In this document: piece by piece, positions 29,095-38,711 of the stretch
How positions within the stretch are numbered: position 1 is the first letter of the stretch
Layout of the letters: every line of letters begins with the position of its first letter
Translations under genes and position numbers: made by a program
From: Marinilabiliales bacterium
GTDB lineage: Bacteria; Bacteroidota; Bacteroidia; Bacteroidales; ML635J-15
DNA: 64,000 bases
NCBI GenBank assembly: GCA_002869385.1
Contig: PKTB01000003.1
Location: 24,843 to 88,842, forward strand
Direction of reading: 5' to 3'
The notes under the pieces: generated by a model
What the model saw: the letters and a program-made list of their open reading frames with translations, nothing else
Databases searched by the model: none
What the model was told of the DNA's origin: nothing

Positions 29095-31023
29095 TTATTC
29101 TACAGTAATTTCAAGAATTTCTCCAACATAATCTTCAGCTGGAAAAGGAATATTTTCAGTATGATACGGTGAGCCTGGCCACCAACCTGTATTATGAAAT
29201 TCCTGAGTAACGATAAGCAACATCTGATTCCCAGGAATCATTGAAATAGTCTGATCAATGTAACCAACTTCGTACAACATATCTTTCTCCGGACCTATTC
29301 GCCATATTATTTTATCTGGTTGCAAGTCTATCTGAAAATAGAAATAATCTCTACCAAACACATCATCGTCAGGAGCCATATATTTTGTAGTAACTGCCCT
29401 ATAACAATCTTCCCATCTGTGAGCCAAATATGTTTTACCATTATGAGTAACTTCATGACAACCGGCAGAGAAATTTTTAGGTTCCCAACATGCCATATCC
29501 CAATTAGTACAACAAACTGCTATATCTGCATCATGTTCCAACACATCTTCTGGTAATTCAGTATCCCAATCTCGTACTTTATTAGTATGAGCTTCGTAAT
29601 TACTGTAAACTGGTGGAAACTTACTGGAAGGACAATATGGGACAGTCTTTAAAATTTCAAAATCAATTTCTGAATAAGCAACTCTTTCGACACGCTCATC
29701 AAATCTACCTCCCCAATATGTTTTCATATAACCTTTTTCACGACATGGTCTACGAAGATTCCATCCGGTTTCATTAGATCCTCTACCTCCTTGATAAATC
29801 AACCAAATTGCATTGGTAATTCCATTCCAGACATTATCATAGTTCAACAACTCTGTAAGATTAGCTTTAACAGTAAACTTACCATATGTAAAACCATGTC
29901 TGGTTATCATTCCGACATTTTGTTTTTGCCAATTTCCATATGTAGATTTTGGATTTCTGATAACAATTTTATCTTCAACGGAATCACTTAAAATGGTTTC
30001 ACATGGGACTTTAGGCGTCTGGGGAACTACCTTTATACGATCTTCAGGGCCATAAAATGCTCTTAACCAGTTATATTCTTCTTTAGTAAAATTACCGTTA
30101 AAAAAATCAACAATTACAGGGACATTATTGAACTGTGAAGATTCATCTATATAATGAATAAACTGAGCCACCGGAGCTTTCTAATACATCTCATCAGATT
30201 CATTACAATTACAATTATAGTAATCTTCAAAACCTTCATCATCCTTATTTACGAATTTATATTTATCAATATAAACACCATCTCCAAGGTCAGGGGATGC
30301 TTTTACATTAATAAATTTCTCATTTAAACTTACCTGACATGATTCTAGCTTAGATCCATCGCCATGCTTAAAGAAAAAGAAAGGTGAGATAAATTTATCA
30401 TTTTTCGTTTTGTTTATGTTTACAATTTCTTCTGGGATTTCTTTTAAAGTTTCCGAATTTACAATAACTATCATTAAGGTATAATCCCCAACTCTTGGAT
30501 TACGTTTCCATCTGTCATTTTCCCCTTCGTAAAAATACTTCTCTTCATTTCTTGGATTTCCAACAATCCTGAAGGAGTCCTCAACTTTTATTTGCTCCCC
30601 TGATTTTATCTTTCCGCATGGTTTAAACCCAATTTGTGTATCTTCCCAACTACCGTAGAAATTCTCATGGGCAAATTCATGCTGTTGCCCTTCATCAGAA
30701 GGGTTTGCATCTGGAAATTTATATGATTCATTTTGATAATAAATATTGTAAAAATATTCTTGGTCTTTATCTGATGTGTTTTTTACAGAAAACTCTATAT
30801 CAAATTTACCATTAGATGTTTGATTTTTACTTGGAATAACAAAACCTCTGATTGCGCCTTCATAATCCATCCAAATTGTTTTCTGCTGATAATTCGTTAT
30901 TTTCAGTGCACTTACCTCAATATTTGAATTATTGAGAGGTTTCTTTTCATGCTTACAAGAAAATACAACGCTTAGGATAAATAAAAAGGGCAATATTATA
31001 TTTAGCTTCTTCATATTATTCAA
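29095..31023 (-). CDS. Lipoprotein with GH16-like glycanase domain (in-frame TAG)
   Basis: 643 codons with TAG at 30181-30183. The N-terminal part is a lipoprotein (LFILSVVFSCKHE, Cys near residue 23) with a beta-sandwich domain. After the stop the same frame continues KAPVAQFIHYIDESSQF, with only a weak GTG at 30171 as alternative start and no export signal of its own, so one protein is more likely than two. The C-terminal part resembles a concanavalin-type fold of GH16: YGKFTVKANL, VWNGITNAIWLIYQ and SEIDFEIL. The E-I-D-F-E there (about residues 452-456) matches the GH16 nucleophile, Asp and acid/base pattern. Several cysteines (CCTNWDMACW) suggest disulfides. It probably cuts or remodels the polysaccharide handled by this locus. 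It overlaps the upstream gene by eight bases. Confidence 0.7.
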
Positions 31024-33133
31024 ATGAGTAAATCTCCACTTTTTGACTTAGCCAATCAACCTTATGTAGGTTGTCCTGAAAGATAATTATTTCAGTCCTT
31101 TCGTCACCTACAAAATCGCCACAAATCAATTTATTAACTTCATAATATTTTGGATTTTGCTTTCCAGGATAGCCCACAAAATCGATATTATATAAGATCT
31201 CATATGACATTTTATTAAACTCTAATAACCTCAATTCAAACTTTTTGCTTTTGCTAAAACTAAGAGTTTTAAAATGTCCATCTTGGTCATATTTGCATAA
31301 ATAATAATCATTATTAAACAAGAGCCTATCGTGTCCCTGACTCGATTTATTTACATGCAAATCTGACAAGCTCCAACTAGATGTAGATGCATTGTAATCA
31401 AATATCTGATATTTATCTATTCCGTTTTGTTTAAAGATAAATAGTACCTGATTATTATTTCCCAAAATATTTCCTTTAATAATTTTAACATTTCCAAATT
31501 CCGGTTGAAATAAGTATTGATCTTTAATTTTTGTAAAATTACTATTTGAATCTTTGTAAGTTTCAACACTACCATTATTGTAAAATATACTAAAGGACTT
31601 ATCTTTATTACAAGAAAAGACTGCTACTTTTGTTGCATCTACATCATTTATCTCAAAATTCTTTTCAAACTTTGAATCAATATACTCAAATAAGAAAATA
31701 TTATTATCATCAATATTACAAACAGCAATATATTCATCATCAGCAAACACACTATAATTACCTTGCAACTCAGGAACAAATTTAGGTTCGGAAACAATTA
31801 TCTCATTGTCTTTAAAATCAATCATTACTGCCCCAGTCTTATAAATTGCAAGGATTTCATCACACTTATTATCTTCAATAAAATTTCCTACTAGAGTTTT
31901 TTTACTTTTTGTAAATACTTTTAATAATTCTTCAATATTATCATCCGAGATTACAACTTTTTTTACATATTTAAAATCATAAGGTGGATGATTTGATTTT
32001 TTCTCAAATTCTTGATTCTTAAGAAGATCTGCAGCAGGTTCAACATCTTTACCATCTCCGCTATTTTCTTTTATAACCAAATAAACATCGTCAATGTATA
32101 TTGTATTCTCGTTTCTATTCCACAAATATATTTTTATTTTATTTGTTGAATCAATAGCTTCTTTAGGGATTATTGAATTACCATTTCCAATTTCCCAAAC
32201 TCCAGTTTCATGGTTTTCAAAACTTAAGTGTGTACTTTGCCACAGAACATCATTTCCAGAACTATCAGTAATTGACAATACAAATGCAGCATCAACAACC
32301 GGTTCTTCACATAAGTAATGAAAACTGTAAGCAATACTATGCATATTCTCGTATTTGATTTCTTTCATTGGAATCTTTATTGCATACGAAAATGCATCTA
32401 CTCCAGCAGCTATCGTACTATAAAAGCCCGATAAAGAATATTTTGAACTTATCTTCTTACTTTCACAATTTTCAAAATCAATAAATTTTGAACGCGGACT
32501 GTTTTGACTGGTATTCTCATTCATACTGATAGTTATATCATCAATATAAACGGCTTTGTCATAATCCTTTTGATTCCAAAAATAGATTTTCATTGTATTT
32601 CTGGTACTAACTAAATCTGCAGGGAAATTAAACTGATGTTGAAAGACCTGCCAATTGTCTGCAAGTAAATCTTCTCGTTTAATATTATATCCATCCCAGT
32701 GAATCTGGTTTTTATTCTGATCTAAAACACTAAAGACTAAGGTAATATTTACATCTTCACTTTCAGGGTTTAGCCAGAAATTAATATTAAGACCGTCTAC
32801 ATCAGTTGTGTCATCTGTTGGCACAGCGATGTTTATCGAAGGGCTATAAGCTTTATATCCATATAATTTCCCACTTTTCGAACCTGATAAAAACCTATCA
32901 CTACTAATAGCTGAAGTATTTGTTAAATACCTGTTAGATTCAAAATCTATGACATACTTATATTCATCTGTATTTAAGTTTAATTCCGTCTGATGCTTTA
33001 TATTTCGAGAGTCCATATACTTACCAATGATGTATATCATCGGCACCAAACTAAGTGAAACTAAAATAAAGATTATAAACCTAATACGCTTATTTCTGTT
33101 CACTTTTTGAGTATCTGAATCAGTCTTCTTCAT
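31016..33133 (-). CDS. Membrane-anchored carbohydrate-binding-like protein of the polysaccharide locus
   Basis: 705 residues. A basic N-terminus (VNRNKRIR) precedes one TM segment (FIIFILVSLSLVPMIYIIG), leaving ~670 residues in the periplasm. Two jelly-roll modules follow: one around YVIDFESNRYLTNTS to KAVYIDDITISMNE and one around KFIDFENCESKKIS to NTIYIDDVYLVIKE. Both contain MKIYFWNQ/IKIYLWNR and a final IDD strand, a pattern of carbohydrate-binding modules. The C-terminal ~300 residues have VCBS/FG-GAP-like strands (VGNFIEDNKCDEILAIYK, CGDFVGDERTEIIIFQD) that may form a propeller. Its function is not established; context suggests polymer binding during export. Confidence 0.7.
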   Translation of the reverse strand: MKKTDSDTQKVNRNKRIRFIIFILVSLSLVPMIYIIGKYMDSRNIKHQTELNLNTDEYKYVIDFESNRYLTNTSAISSDRFLSGSKSGKLYGYKAYSPSINIAVPTDDTTDVDGLNINFWLNPESEDVNITLVFSVLDQNKNQIHWDGYNIKREDLLADNWQVFQHQFNFPADLVSTRNTMKIYFWNQKDYDKAVYIDDITISMNENTSQNSPRSKFIDFENCESKKISSKYSLSGFYSTIAAGVDAFSYAIKIPMKEIKYENMHSIAYSFHYLCEEPVVDAAFVLSITDSSGNDVLWQSTHLSFENHETGVWEIGNGNSIIPKEAIDSTNKIKIYLWNRNENTIYIDDVYLVIKENSGDGKDVEPAADLLKNQEFEKKSNHPPYDFKYVKKVVISDDNIEELLKVFTKSKKTLVGNFIEDNKCDEILAIYKTGAVMIDFKDNEIIVSEPKFVPELQGNYSVFADDEYIAVCNIDDNNIFLFEYIDSKFEKNFEINDVDATKVAVFSCNKDKSFSIFYNNGSVETYKDSNSNFTKIKDQYLFQPEFGNVKIIKGNILGNNNQVLFIFKQNGIDKYQIFDYNASTSSWSLSDLHVNKSSQGHDRLLFNNDYYLCKYDQDGHFKTLSFSKSKKFELRLLEFNKMSYEILYNIDFVGYPGKQNPKYYEVNKLICGDFVGDERTEIIIFQDNLHKVDWLSQKVEIYSFE

Positions 33134-33151
33134 TTACCTACATTAGAAATG

Positions 33152-33159
33152 CAAAGATA
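33152..33159 (-). promoter_or_regulatory. Bacteroidota -7 box (TATCTTTG) for the three-gene polysaccharide operon
   Basis: Minus-strand TATCTTTG lies 19 bases before the ATG at 33133, at the right distance for transcription of the carbohydrate-binding, GH16-like and MBOAT genes. No obvious -33 box. Confidence 0.5.
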
Positions 33160-33208
33160 AAGTTTTTTTGAAATTATCAGAATTTAATAAAAATGTATTT
33201 CTGTTGGT

Positions 33209-34678
33209 TTAATCTATAGGTTTTTTAAGCTTATTCTCTTGGTTTGCTTTTAAGATTTCAAATATTGGTTTTAGTTTAAACATCCCAAGAATGAATGCAA
33301 AAACAATGCTTATCGTTATTGATGCAAAAGCAGTGTAATACCATTGTACATTATCAAATTTTAATTGCCAGTATAATAAAATGCTAATAGCAATAAATAA
33401 GCACAAGGATAAAATCAATTTATAATTAATCCTAAACTTGAATAGTTTAGTAGAAATCAAAAGTTGACTTATACCTGTTGCAATTTGAGTTACCATACTT
33501 GAAATAGCCGCTCCTAAAACCTGATATTTAGGAATCAGGATTAAATTTAAAACTATATTAAGTATCATCCCTCCTGTTGCCATTATGTTAAGATATTTTA
33601 AGCTCCCATTTGCTGTTAGCAAGGTTCCGAAAATATATGTTGTACAAACTCCAGCAAAACCAATTATAATAACACTAAGTACCTGAGAACTAACACTCAC
33701 ATGCTCCCAGTACATGAGGCTCATTATTTCTTCACTGTAAAATACACAAACACCAATCATAGCAATTGCAGGCACTATAATCATAGAAAAAGAGAGTTTT
33801 GATAAATCCTCAACTGACTCTTTCTTTTTTAGCATTTTTGCAAACATAGGTAAAAGCAATCCAGCAAATAAAAATCCAAACATAGATGCTGCCTCAAGAA
33901 TTCTATATGCCTGAGCATAAATCCCGGCTTGTTCTTTCCCATCAGGTAAAAGGCGCTCCAACATTACAGAATCAATTCTATTGTAAAAAGCCATTAATAG
34001 AGTTAATAAAGCGTAAGGATAGCTCTGCTTTAAAAAGACTCTGAAAAATTCAAAATCAAAATTTAATTTGAAAAAATCTGCTTTACCTAAAACAATAAAA
34101 AAAGCAGTAATGGCAGTAAGTAGATATGCAGCAGTTTGGGATAGAACAAACAATTCTATTTTCATCTGGTGATCGGTAAACCCACCCCAAATCAGAATTG
34201 AACAAAATATAATCATTAGTAACCTATCCAAAACCGAAATCATACTATCAGTTTTAAAATACTGTAATCCACTAATATTCGATCTCAAATATAAAATCGT
34301 TGACAATAAGAACTGATTAAAAAGCAAAACCCCTAAAATCATCATCTGCCTTTTATCATAACCAATAATAGTAGCGATAAGAACAGATAAAATGCCGTAA
34401 ACCACAGCTAGTAAAAACTTTAAAGCTATAATATTTGAAAAGTGTTTACTTAAAATACTAGGATTCTGAGCAATATTTCTGTTGTTAAAATTAATAATTC
34501 CCAAATCAAGAATTATATACAATATCATTGAAAAATTTAGTAGAGAGAAGTAAAACCCAAATTCAGATGCACCAACTATATTCTGAACAGACCTTTCTAC
34601 ACCAAATATCCAAAACGGCTTTACCAAAACGTTAAGGAAAAGCAGAAATATCAGATTTATGACAAATTTCTTCTTCAA
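33209..34678 (-). CDS. Polysaccharide flippase (Wzx/MOP superfamily)
   Basis: 489 residues with about 12-14 hydrophobic segments spread evenly along the chain, starting FVINLIFLLFLNVLVKPFWIFGVE and GFYFSLLNFSMILYIILDLGIINFNNRNIAQ. These match the start of oligosaccharide flippases that turn lipid-linked polysaccharide units across the inner membrane. The length is typical of Wzx-like proteins. It stands at the head of the polysaccharide locus, 75 bases upstream of the carbohydrate-binding-like gene. No polymerase or glycosyltransferase is encoded beside it. Confidence 0.85.
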   Translation of the reverse strand: MKKKFVINLIFLLFLNVLVKPFWIFGVERSVQNIVGASEFGFYFSLLNFSMILYIILDLGIINFNNRNIAQNPSILSKHFSNIIALKFLLAVVYGILSVLIATIIGYDKRQMMILGVLLFNQFLLSTILYLRSNISGLQYFKTDSMISVLDRLLMIIFCSILIWGGFTDHQMKIELFVLSQTAAYLLTAITAFFIVLGKADFFKLNFDFEFFRVFLKQSYPYALLTLLMAFYNRIDSVMLERLLPDGKEQAGIYAQAYRILEAASMFGFLFAGLLLPMFAKMLKKKESVEDLSKLSFSMIIVPAIAMIGVCVFYSEEIMSLMYWEHVSVSSQVLSVIIIGFAGVCTTYIFGTLLTANGSLKYLNIMATGGMILNIVLNLILIPKYQVLGAAISSMVTQIATGISQLLISTKLFKFRINYKLILSLCLFIAISILLYWQLKFDNVQWYYTAFASITISIVFAFILGMFKLKPIFEILKANQENKLKKPID

Positions 34679-34697
34679 GGGTATTACTTTAAAAACA

Positions 34698-34730
34698 CAA
34701 ATATAATTCTTTTAGGCTTTCTTTTACAAA
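34698..34730 (-). promoter_or_regulatory. Promoter of the flippase gene (TTTG ... TATATTTG)
   Basis: Minus-strand TATATTTG at 34698-34705 is an exact -7 box 20 bases before the start codon. TTTG at 34727-34730 lies 21 bases further, slightly wide. Confidence 0.55.
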
Positions 34731-34905
34731 CAATTGCAATATGCTAACTCGAAAAATTTCAAAATTATTGCTTTTGGATTTTATTGTCGATTAATTTATC
34801 AAAACATATTCAAAAATATGGAATTTTATGCAGGAAAAGTTATTCAAAACTTAACATGTATTATCAAGCTTAAAATTGATTTTTCTAATTAATAATAATG
34901 TAGGG

Positions 34906-34935
34906 TTTGAACTTCCATATTTTTTATTATTTTTG
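34906..34935 (+). promoter_or_regulatory. Promoter of the EF-G paralog (TTTG-18-TATTTTTG)
   Basis: TTTG at 34906-34909 and TATTTTTG at 34928-34935 with an 18-base spacer. The leader to the ATG at 35002 would be about 60 bases. Confidence 0.6.
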
Positions 34936-35001
34936 TCAGCCAATTAAATTTAGTAATAAATTGATATAAAATAACTTAAAATTTAAATCTAGTATTGTTA
35001 T

Positions 35002-37152
35002 ATGAAAACTTATCAAACCGACCAGATCAGGAACATTGCCCTTGTAGGTAATTCAGGTTCCGGTAAAACATCTCTTGCAGAGAGCATGTTACAAATAGGT
35101 GGGGTAATCAAAAGAAAAGGAGACATTGGTAGTAAAAACACTGTGTCTGATTATCGCCCTATAGAACAAGAAAACGAAAACTCACTTTTTTCAACAGTAC
35201 TATATACTGAAATAGGAAATACAAAAATCAACATTCTCGACAATCCGGGCATGGATGACTTTGTAGGAAACCTTGTTTCCTCATTATTTCCGGCGGATAT
35301 TGCATTAATGCTAATAAATGCACAAAACGGAGTTGAAGTTGGAACTGAAATTCATAACAGATATATTGATAAAGCTGGTAAACCAATGATTATTGCTGTA
35401 AATCACCTTGATCATGAAAAAACCAACTTTGACAAATCAATTGATAATATCAAAGAAACTTTTGGTGGGAATGCTGTTGTTGCACAATTTCCAGTAGATG
35501 CAGGAGTTGATTTCACTTCAATTATCGATGTTATTACTAATAAAATGTACACTGTAAAAGGTGATAAGGTTGAAATAGCTGACATCCCTGCTGAGCATGC
35601 TGATAAAGCTGAGGAATACAAAACTGAGCTTATTGAAAAAGCTGCTGAGGCTGATGAATCTCTTATGGAATTATTCTTTGAGAACGACACTCTTACTGAA
35701 GAAGAAATGATGAGAGGTATAGCTGCAGGTTTACCACAAAGAGGAATTTTTCCAATTTTCTGTATTAATGCAAGAAATGATCTTGGTGTAAAACGTCTAC
35801 TTGAGTTTATCTCAGGCGTTACTCCTTCACCTGACAAATTTGAAGCAGTTAAGGACACAGATGGCAATGATGTTGTATGCGATGCTAATGGAAAACCATT
35901 ATTATTTATCTTTAAAGCATCAACTGAAGAACACATTGGCGAAATCTGTTACTTCAAAGTGTTACGCGGAACATTAACAGAAAGTATCGACTTATACAAT
36001 CCTAAAACTAACGCTAAAGAAAGACTTTCATCTTTATTTGTTTGCGCTGGTAGAAATCGTGAGAAAGTAGAAAAACTTGTTGCCGGTGATATTGGAGCTA
36101 CAGTTAAACTTAAAGCGACAAAAACTTGTCACACTTTAACAGCACCTGGAGATGATACTCAAATTCCTGTTATTTCATGGCCAAATCCTAAATACAGAGT
36201 TGCTATCAAGCCTCTAAGTGAAGGTGACGAAGAAAAACTTGGTGAAGCGCTTAACAGAATGAAAGACGAAGATCCAACTATTATTGTTGAGTATTCAAAA
36301 GAGCTTAAACAACTTATTGTTCAAGGACAAGGTGAATATCATTTAAATATACTTAAATGGCATCTTGACAATCAGTTTAAAATTGAAACTGAATTCTTAA
36401 AGCCAAAAATTCAATATAGAGAAACCATTACTAAAAAAGCTGCTGCTGACTACCGTCACAAAAAACAATCCGGTGGTGCTGGACAGTTTGGTGAAGTTCA
36501 TCTGATTATTGAGCCATATACAGATGGAATGGCTGATCCAACAATGTTTAAAATTGATTGTAAAGAAATTAAAATTTCTGTAAGAGGAAAAGAAGAACAC
36601 AAACTTGAATGGGGTGGTAAATTAGAATATTTCAACTGTATCGTTGGTGGTTCTATCGACGCTAGATTCCTTCCTGCAATCCTTAAAGGTATTATGGAAA
36701 AAATGGAAGAAGGTCCACTTACAGGTTCATACGCTCGTGATATCAGAGTTTTTGTAGTTGATGGTAAAATGCACCCTGTTGATTCAAATGAAATCTCTTT
36801 CAAACTTGCAGGACGTAATGCTTTTAGTGCAGCATTTAAATAAGCAGGTCCAAAAATTATGGAACCGGTTTACAATCTTGAAGTTTTAGTCCCTGGTGAC
36901 AGAATGGGTGATGTTATGAGTGACCTTCAAGGTCGTCGTGCTATTGTTCAGGGTATGAGTAGTGAAAAAGGATTTGAAAAAATCACTGCAAGAGTTCCTC
37001 TAGCTGAAATGAGTAACTATTCAACTGCGCTACGTTCTAACACAGGTGGCCGTGCAATGTATGAAATGTCATTCTTTGAGTATCAGCAAGTACCACCAGA
37101 CGTACAAGAGCAACTTCTTAAAGAATACGAAGAGAGTCAAGAAGAAGAATAA
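35002..37152 (+). CDS. EF-G paralog (EF-G2-like) with degenerate GTPase motifs (in-frame TAA)
   Basis: 717 codons with TAA at 36841-36843. The frame resumes AGPKIMEPVYNLEVLVPGDRMGDVMSDLQGRRA, which is domain V of EF-G, so the ORF downstream is the same gene. The P-loop is GNSGSGKTS (residues 16-24) instead of AHIDAGKTT. The switch II motif is DNPGMDDF (80-87) instead of DTPGHVDF, so the catalytic His is absent, and the NKxD box is NHLD (134-137). Domain IV (HKKQSGGAGQFGEVHLIIEP) is intact. Bacteroides species have an EF-G2 paralog described as supporting translocation without GTP hydrolysis, and this gene matches that type. It has its own promoter and a following terminator. If the stop were real and not suppressed, domain V would be lost. 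Confidence 0.85.
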
Positions 37153-37172
37153 AAAGAAGAAATACCCACATA

Positions 37173-37210
37173 ACAAAAGCTGTCTATATAAGGCAGCTTT
37201 TGTTTTATCA
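37173..37210 (+). terminator. Rho-independent terminator after the EF-G paralog
   Basis: A perfect ten-base stem, ACAAAAGCTG with CAGCTTTTGT, is followed by TTTTATC, 20 bases after the stop. Confidence 0.85.
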
Positions 37211-37266
37211 CAAAGTAAACGTTTATAAATTCGATTTACTTTCGGCACAATATTTGAAAAAAAAGC

Positions 37267-37274
37267 TATATTTG
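37267..37274 (+). promoter_or_regulatory. Bacteroidota -7 box (TATATTTG) for the lipoprotein array
   Basis: Exact -7 match 16 bases before the first lipoprotein ATG at 37291, so the leader would be very short. Confidence 0.5.
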
Positions 37275-37290
37275 TGAAAACAAACTAGTT

Positions 37291-37755
37291 ATGAGATTCA
37301 AAGTAATATTAGTAATTAGCTTAATTTTTACTATTACGGCATGCACATATTATGAGCATGGTCCAGTACTATCATTTAAGTAAGTAAAAACAAGACTCTC
37401 AGGAGAATGGGAGCTTACTGATGTAATAATTAATGACAAAACTGATGATGTTATTCTAGAAAATGAAAACGATATAACTTATCAATTTGTTGAGGATGGT
37501 AGCTTAATTATTAAAAGCAATAGTAATACCAGATCTATCCCGGATGTTATCAATGGAACATGGGAACTTAATAATGATAAAACCTGTATCATATTGGATA
37601 TAGATAATATCAATTCCGAAATTAGCATTCCCAAAGATGAAATGACTATTTTAAGGTTAACAGATGATGAATTGTGGATATATGACGAATGCTCAGCTTT
37701 AAGAGAGTCTGACTATATTACCGAAAGACGTTACAGAAAAATATCTAAACTATGA
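37291..37755 (+). CDS. Tandem lipoprotein paralog 1 (in-frame TAA)
   Basis: 155 codons, with TAA at 37381-37383. The signal LVISLIFTITACTYYEHGP places the lipid-accepting Cys at residue 18. The next motif LSFK, then after the stop VKTRLSGEWELTDVIINDKT, aligns with the other three lipoproteins (SFSSPEKRIAGDYTVEAYY; SLLTKKARITGTWTLSEM; TVIPAESRIKGTWNQVEWY). It ends with IYDECSALRESDYITERRYRK. The alignment to its neighbours is what shows that the stop is internal. Its final stop overlaps the next start (ATGA). Confidence 0.7.
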
Positions 37756-38192
37756 AAAATTACCTTATTGCAACTTTAATTGCTCTATTCGCTTTAGGTT
37801 TTACTTCTTGCAGTAAATACGAAGATGGTCCATTTATGAGCTTTTCTTCTCCTGAAAAAAGAATTGCCGGTGATTACACAGTTGAAGCTTACTATATCGA
37901 TAACGAACTAATTACTCTTAATGAGATAGGAATAAGTCAATACAGATTGGTGTATAACGAAGATGGTACTGGTACTAGTTATATCACAGTAAATGACTTT
38001 ACGTCCGAAAGCGAATTCGAATGGGAATTAGACGAAAAGAAAGAGAACATTCGAGAAAGAGTAAAAGGACAAAATGATCAGTGGAGTGCCTGGAGTGAAT
38101 ATAAACAAGTTTTAAGATTAACTAAAACAGAGTTCTGGTTTATTGATAATAACTCTCAGGAAATAACAGAATTTAATTTAATTGAACAATAA
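37752..38192 (+). CDS. Tandem lipoprotein paralog 2
   Basis: 146 residues. Lipobox LGFTSC with Cys20, then SKYEDGPFMSFSSPEKRIAGDYTVEAYY. The shared family pattern is Cys-x-x-Tyr-Glu-x-Gly-Pro-x-(Leu/Met/Phe)-Ser, then (Lys/Glu)-x-R-(I/L)-x-G-x-(W/Y). A second shared block (GTGTSYITVND and EFEWELDEKKENIRERVKGQNDQWSAWSEYK) ends with a recognition-like LRLTKTEFWFID. This is a lipocalin-like lipoprotein pattern of Bacteroidota without a known role. It is translationally coupled to paralog 1 (ATGA overlap). Confidence 0.8.
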   Translation: MKNYLIATLIALFALGFTSCSKYEDGPFMSFSSPEKRIAGDYTVEAYYIDNELITLNEIGISQYRLVYNEDGTGTSYITVNDFTSESEFEWELDEKKENIRERVKGQNDQWSAWSEYKQVLRLTKTEFWFIDNNSQEITEFNLIEQ

Positions 38193-38260
38193 TAACAATT
38201 TTTGTTATATATTCGCATATAAATTATAAACTAGTACTAACTAAATTAAATTAAATTTTT

Positions 38261-38707
38261 ATGAAAAAATTTGCAATTATTTTAACTATTGTTGCTGCAA
38301 CAGCAATGATTTTTTCTTCATGTGGTAAATACGAAGAAGGACCTGCGTTCTCACTTCTAACTAAAAAAGCTAGAATTACAGGTACATGGACTTTATCAGA
38401 AATGACAATTGATGGCGAAGTTCAAGATTTAGCAGGTATGACAACAACAACAGTTCTTGAAAAAGATGGAACAGGTTCAATGACTGCTTCATTTGGTGGA
38501 TTTTCTTTCTCAGCTGACATAGAGTGGGAATTTGATGACACTAAAGAAAACTTAAGAACAAGAACTTATGATGCTGACTCTGAGGAGTGGAGCGATTGGT
38601 CAGAAACTAAAATCACAAAACTTACAAACAGCGAATGCTGGATGGAAGATTCTGAAACTGTAGGTGAAGTTACAGTTGTTACTGTTACTAAAATGACAAA
38701 AGAATAA
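38261..38707 (+). CDS. Tandem lipoprotein paralog 3
   Basis: 148 residues. Lipobox MIFSSC with Cys21, then GKYEEGPAFSLLTKKARITGTWTLSEMTIDGE. The second block is DGTGSMTASFGG and DIEWEFDDTKENLRTRTYDADSEEWSDWSETK, ending ITKLTNSECWMED. It is close to paralogs 2 and 4. A 68-base gap upstream, containing TTTGTTATATATTCG, may hold a weak promoter. Confidence 0.82.
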   Translation: MKKFAIILTIVAATAMIFSSCGKYEEGPAFSLLTKKARITGTWTLSEMTIDGEVQDLAGMTTTTVLEKDGTGSMTASFGGFSFSADIEWEFDDTKENLRTRTYDADSEEWSDWSETKITKLTNSECWMEDSETVGEVTVVTVTKMTKE

Positions 38708-38711
38708 AAGT

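Larger units (their letters stand above)
34679..35001. other. Divergent intergenic region with two promoters
   Basis: 323 bases without a gene, between the minus-strand flippase and the plus-strand EF-G paralog. Apart from the two promoters listed separately, I see only AT-rich sequence, no hairpin and no conserved RNA. Confidence 0.6.

Noticed and set aside
35412..35936. 174-residue minus-strand frame inside the EF-G paralog
   Set aside because: Low-complexity Ser-rich antisense frame of a well-supported gene, without a start context or domain.
36859..37152. Separate 97-residue EF-G domain V gene
   Set aside because: Same frame, 15 bases after the TAA, no promoter or signal for independent start; it is the C-terminus of the EF-G paralog.
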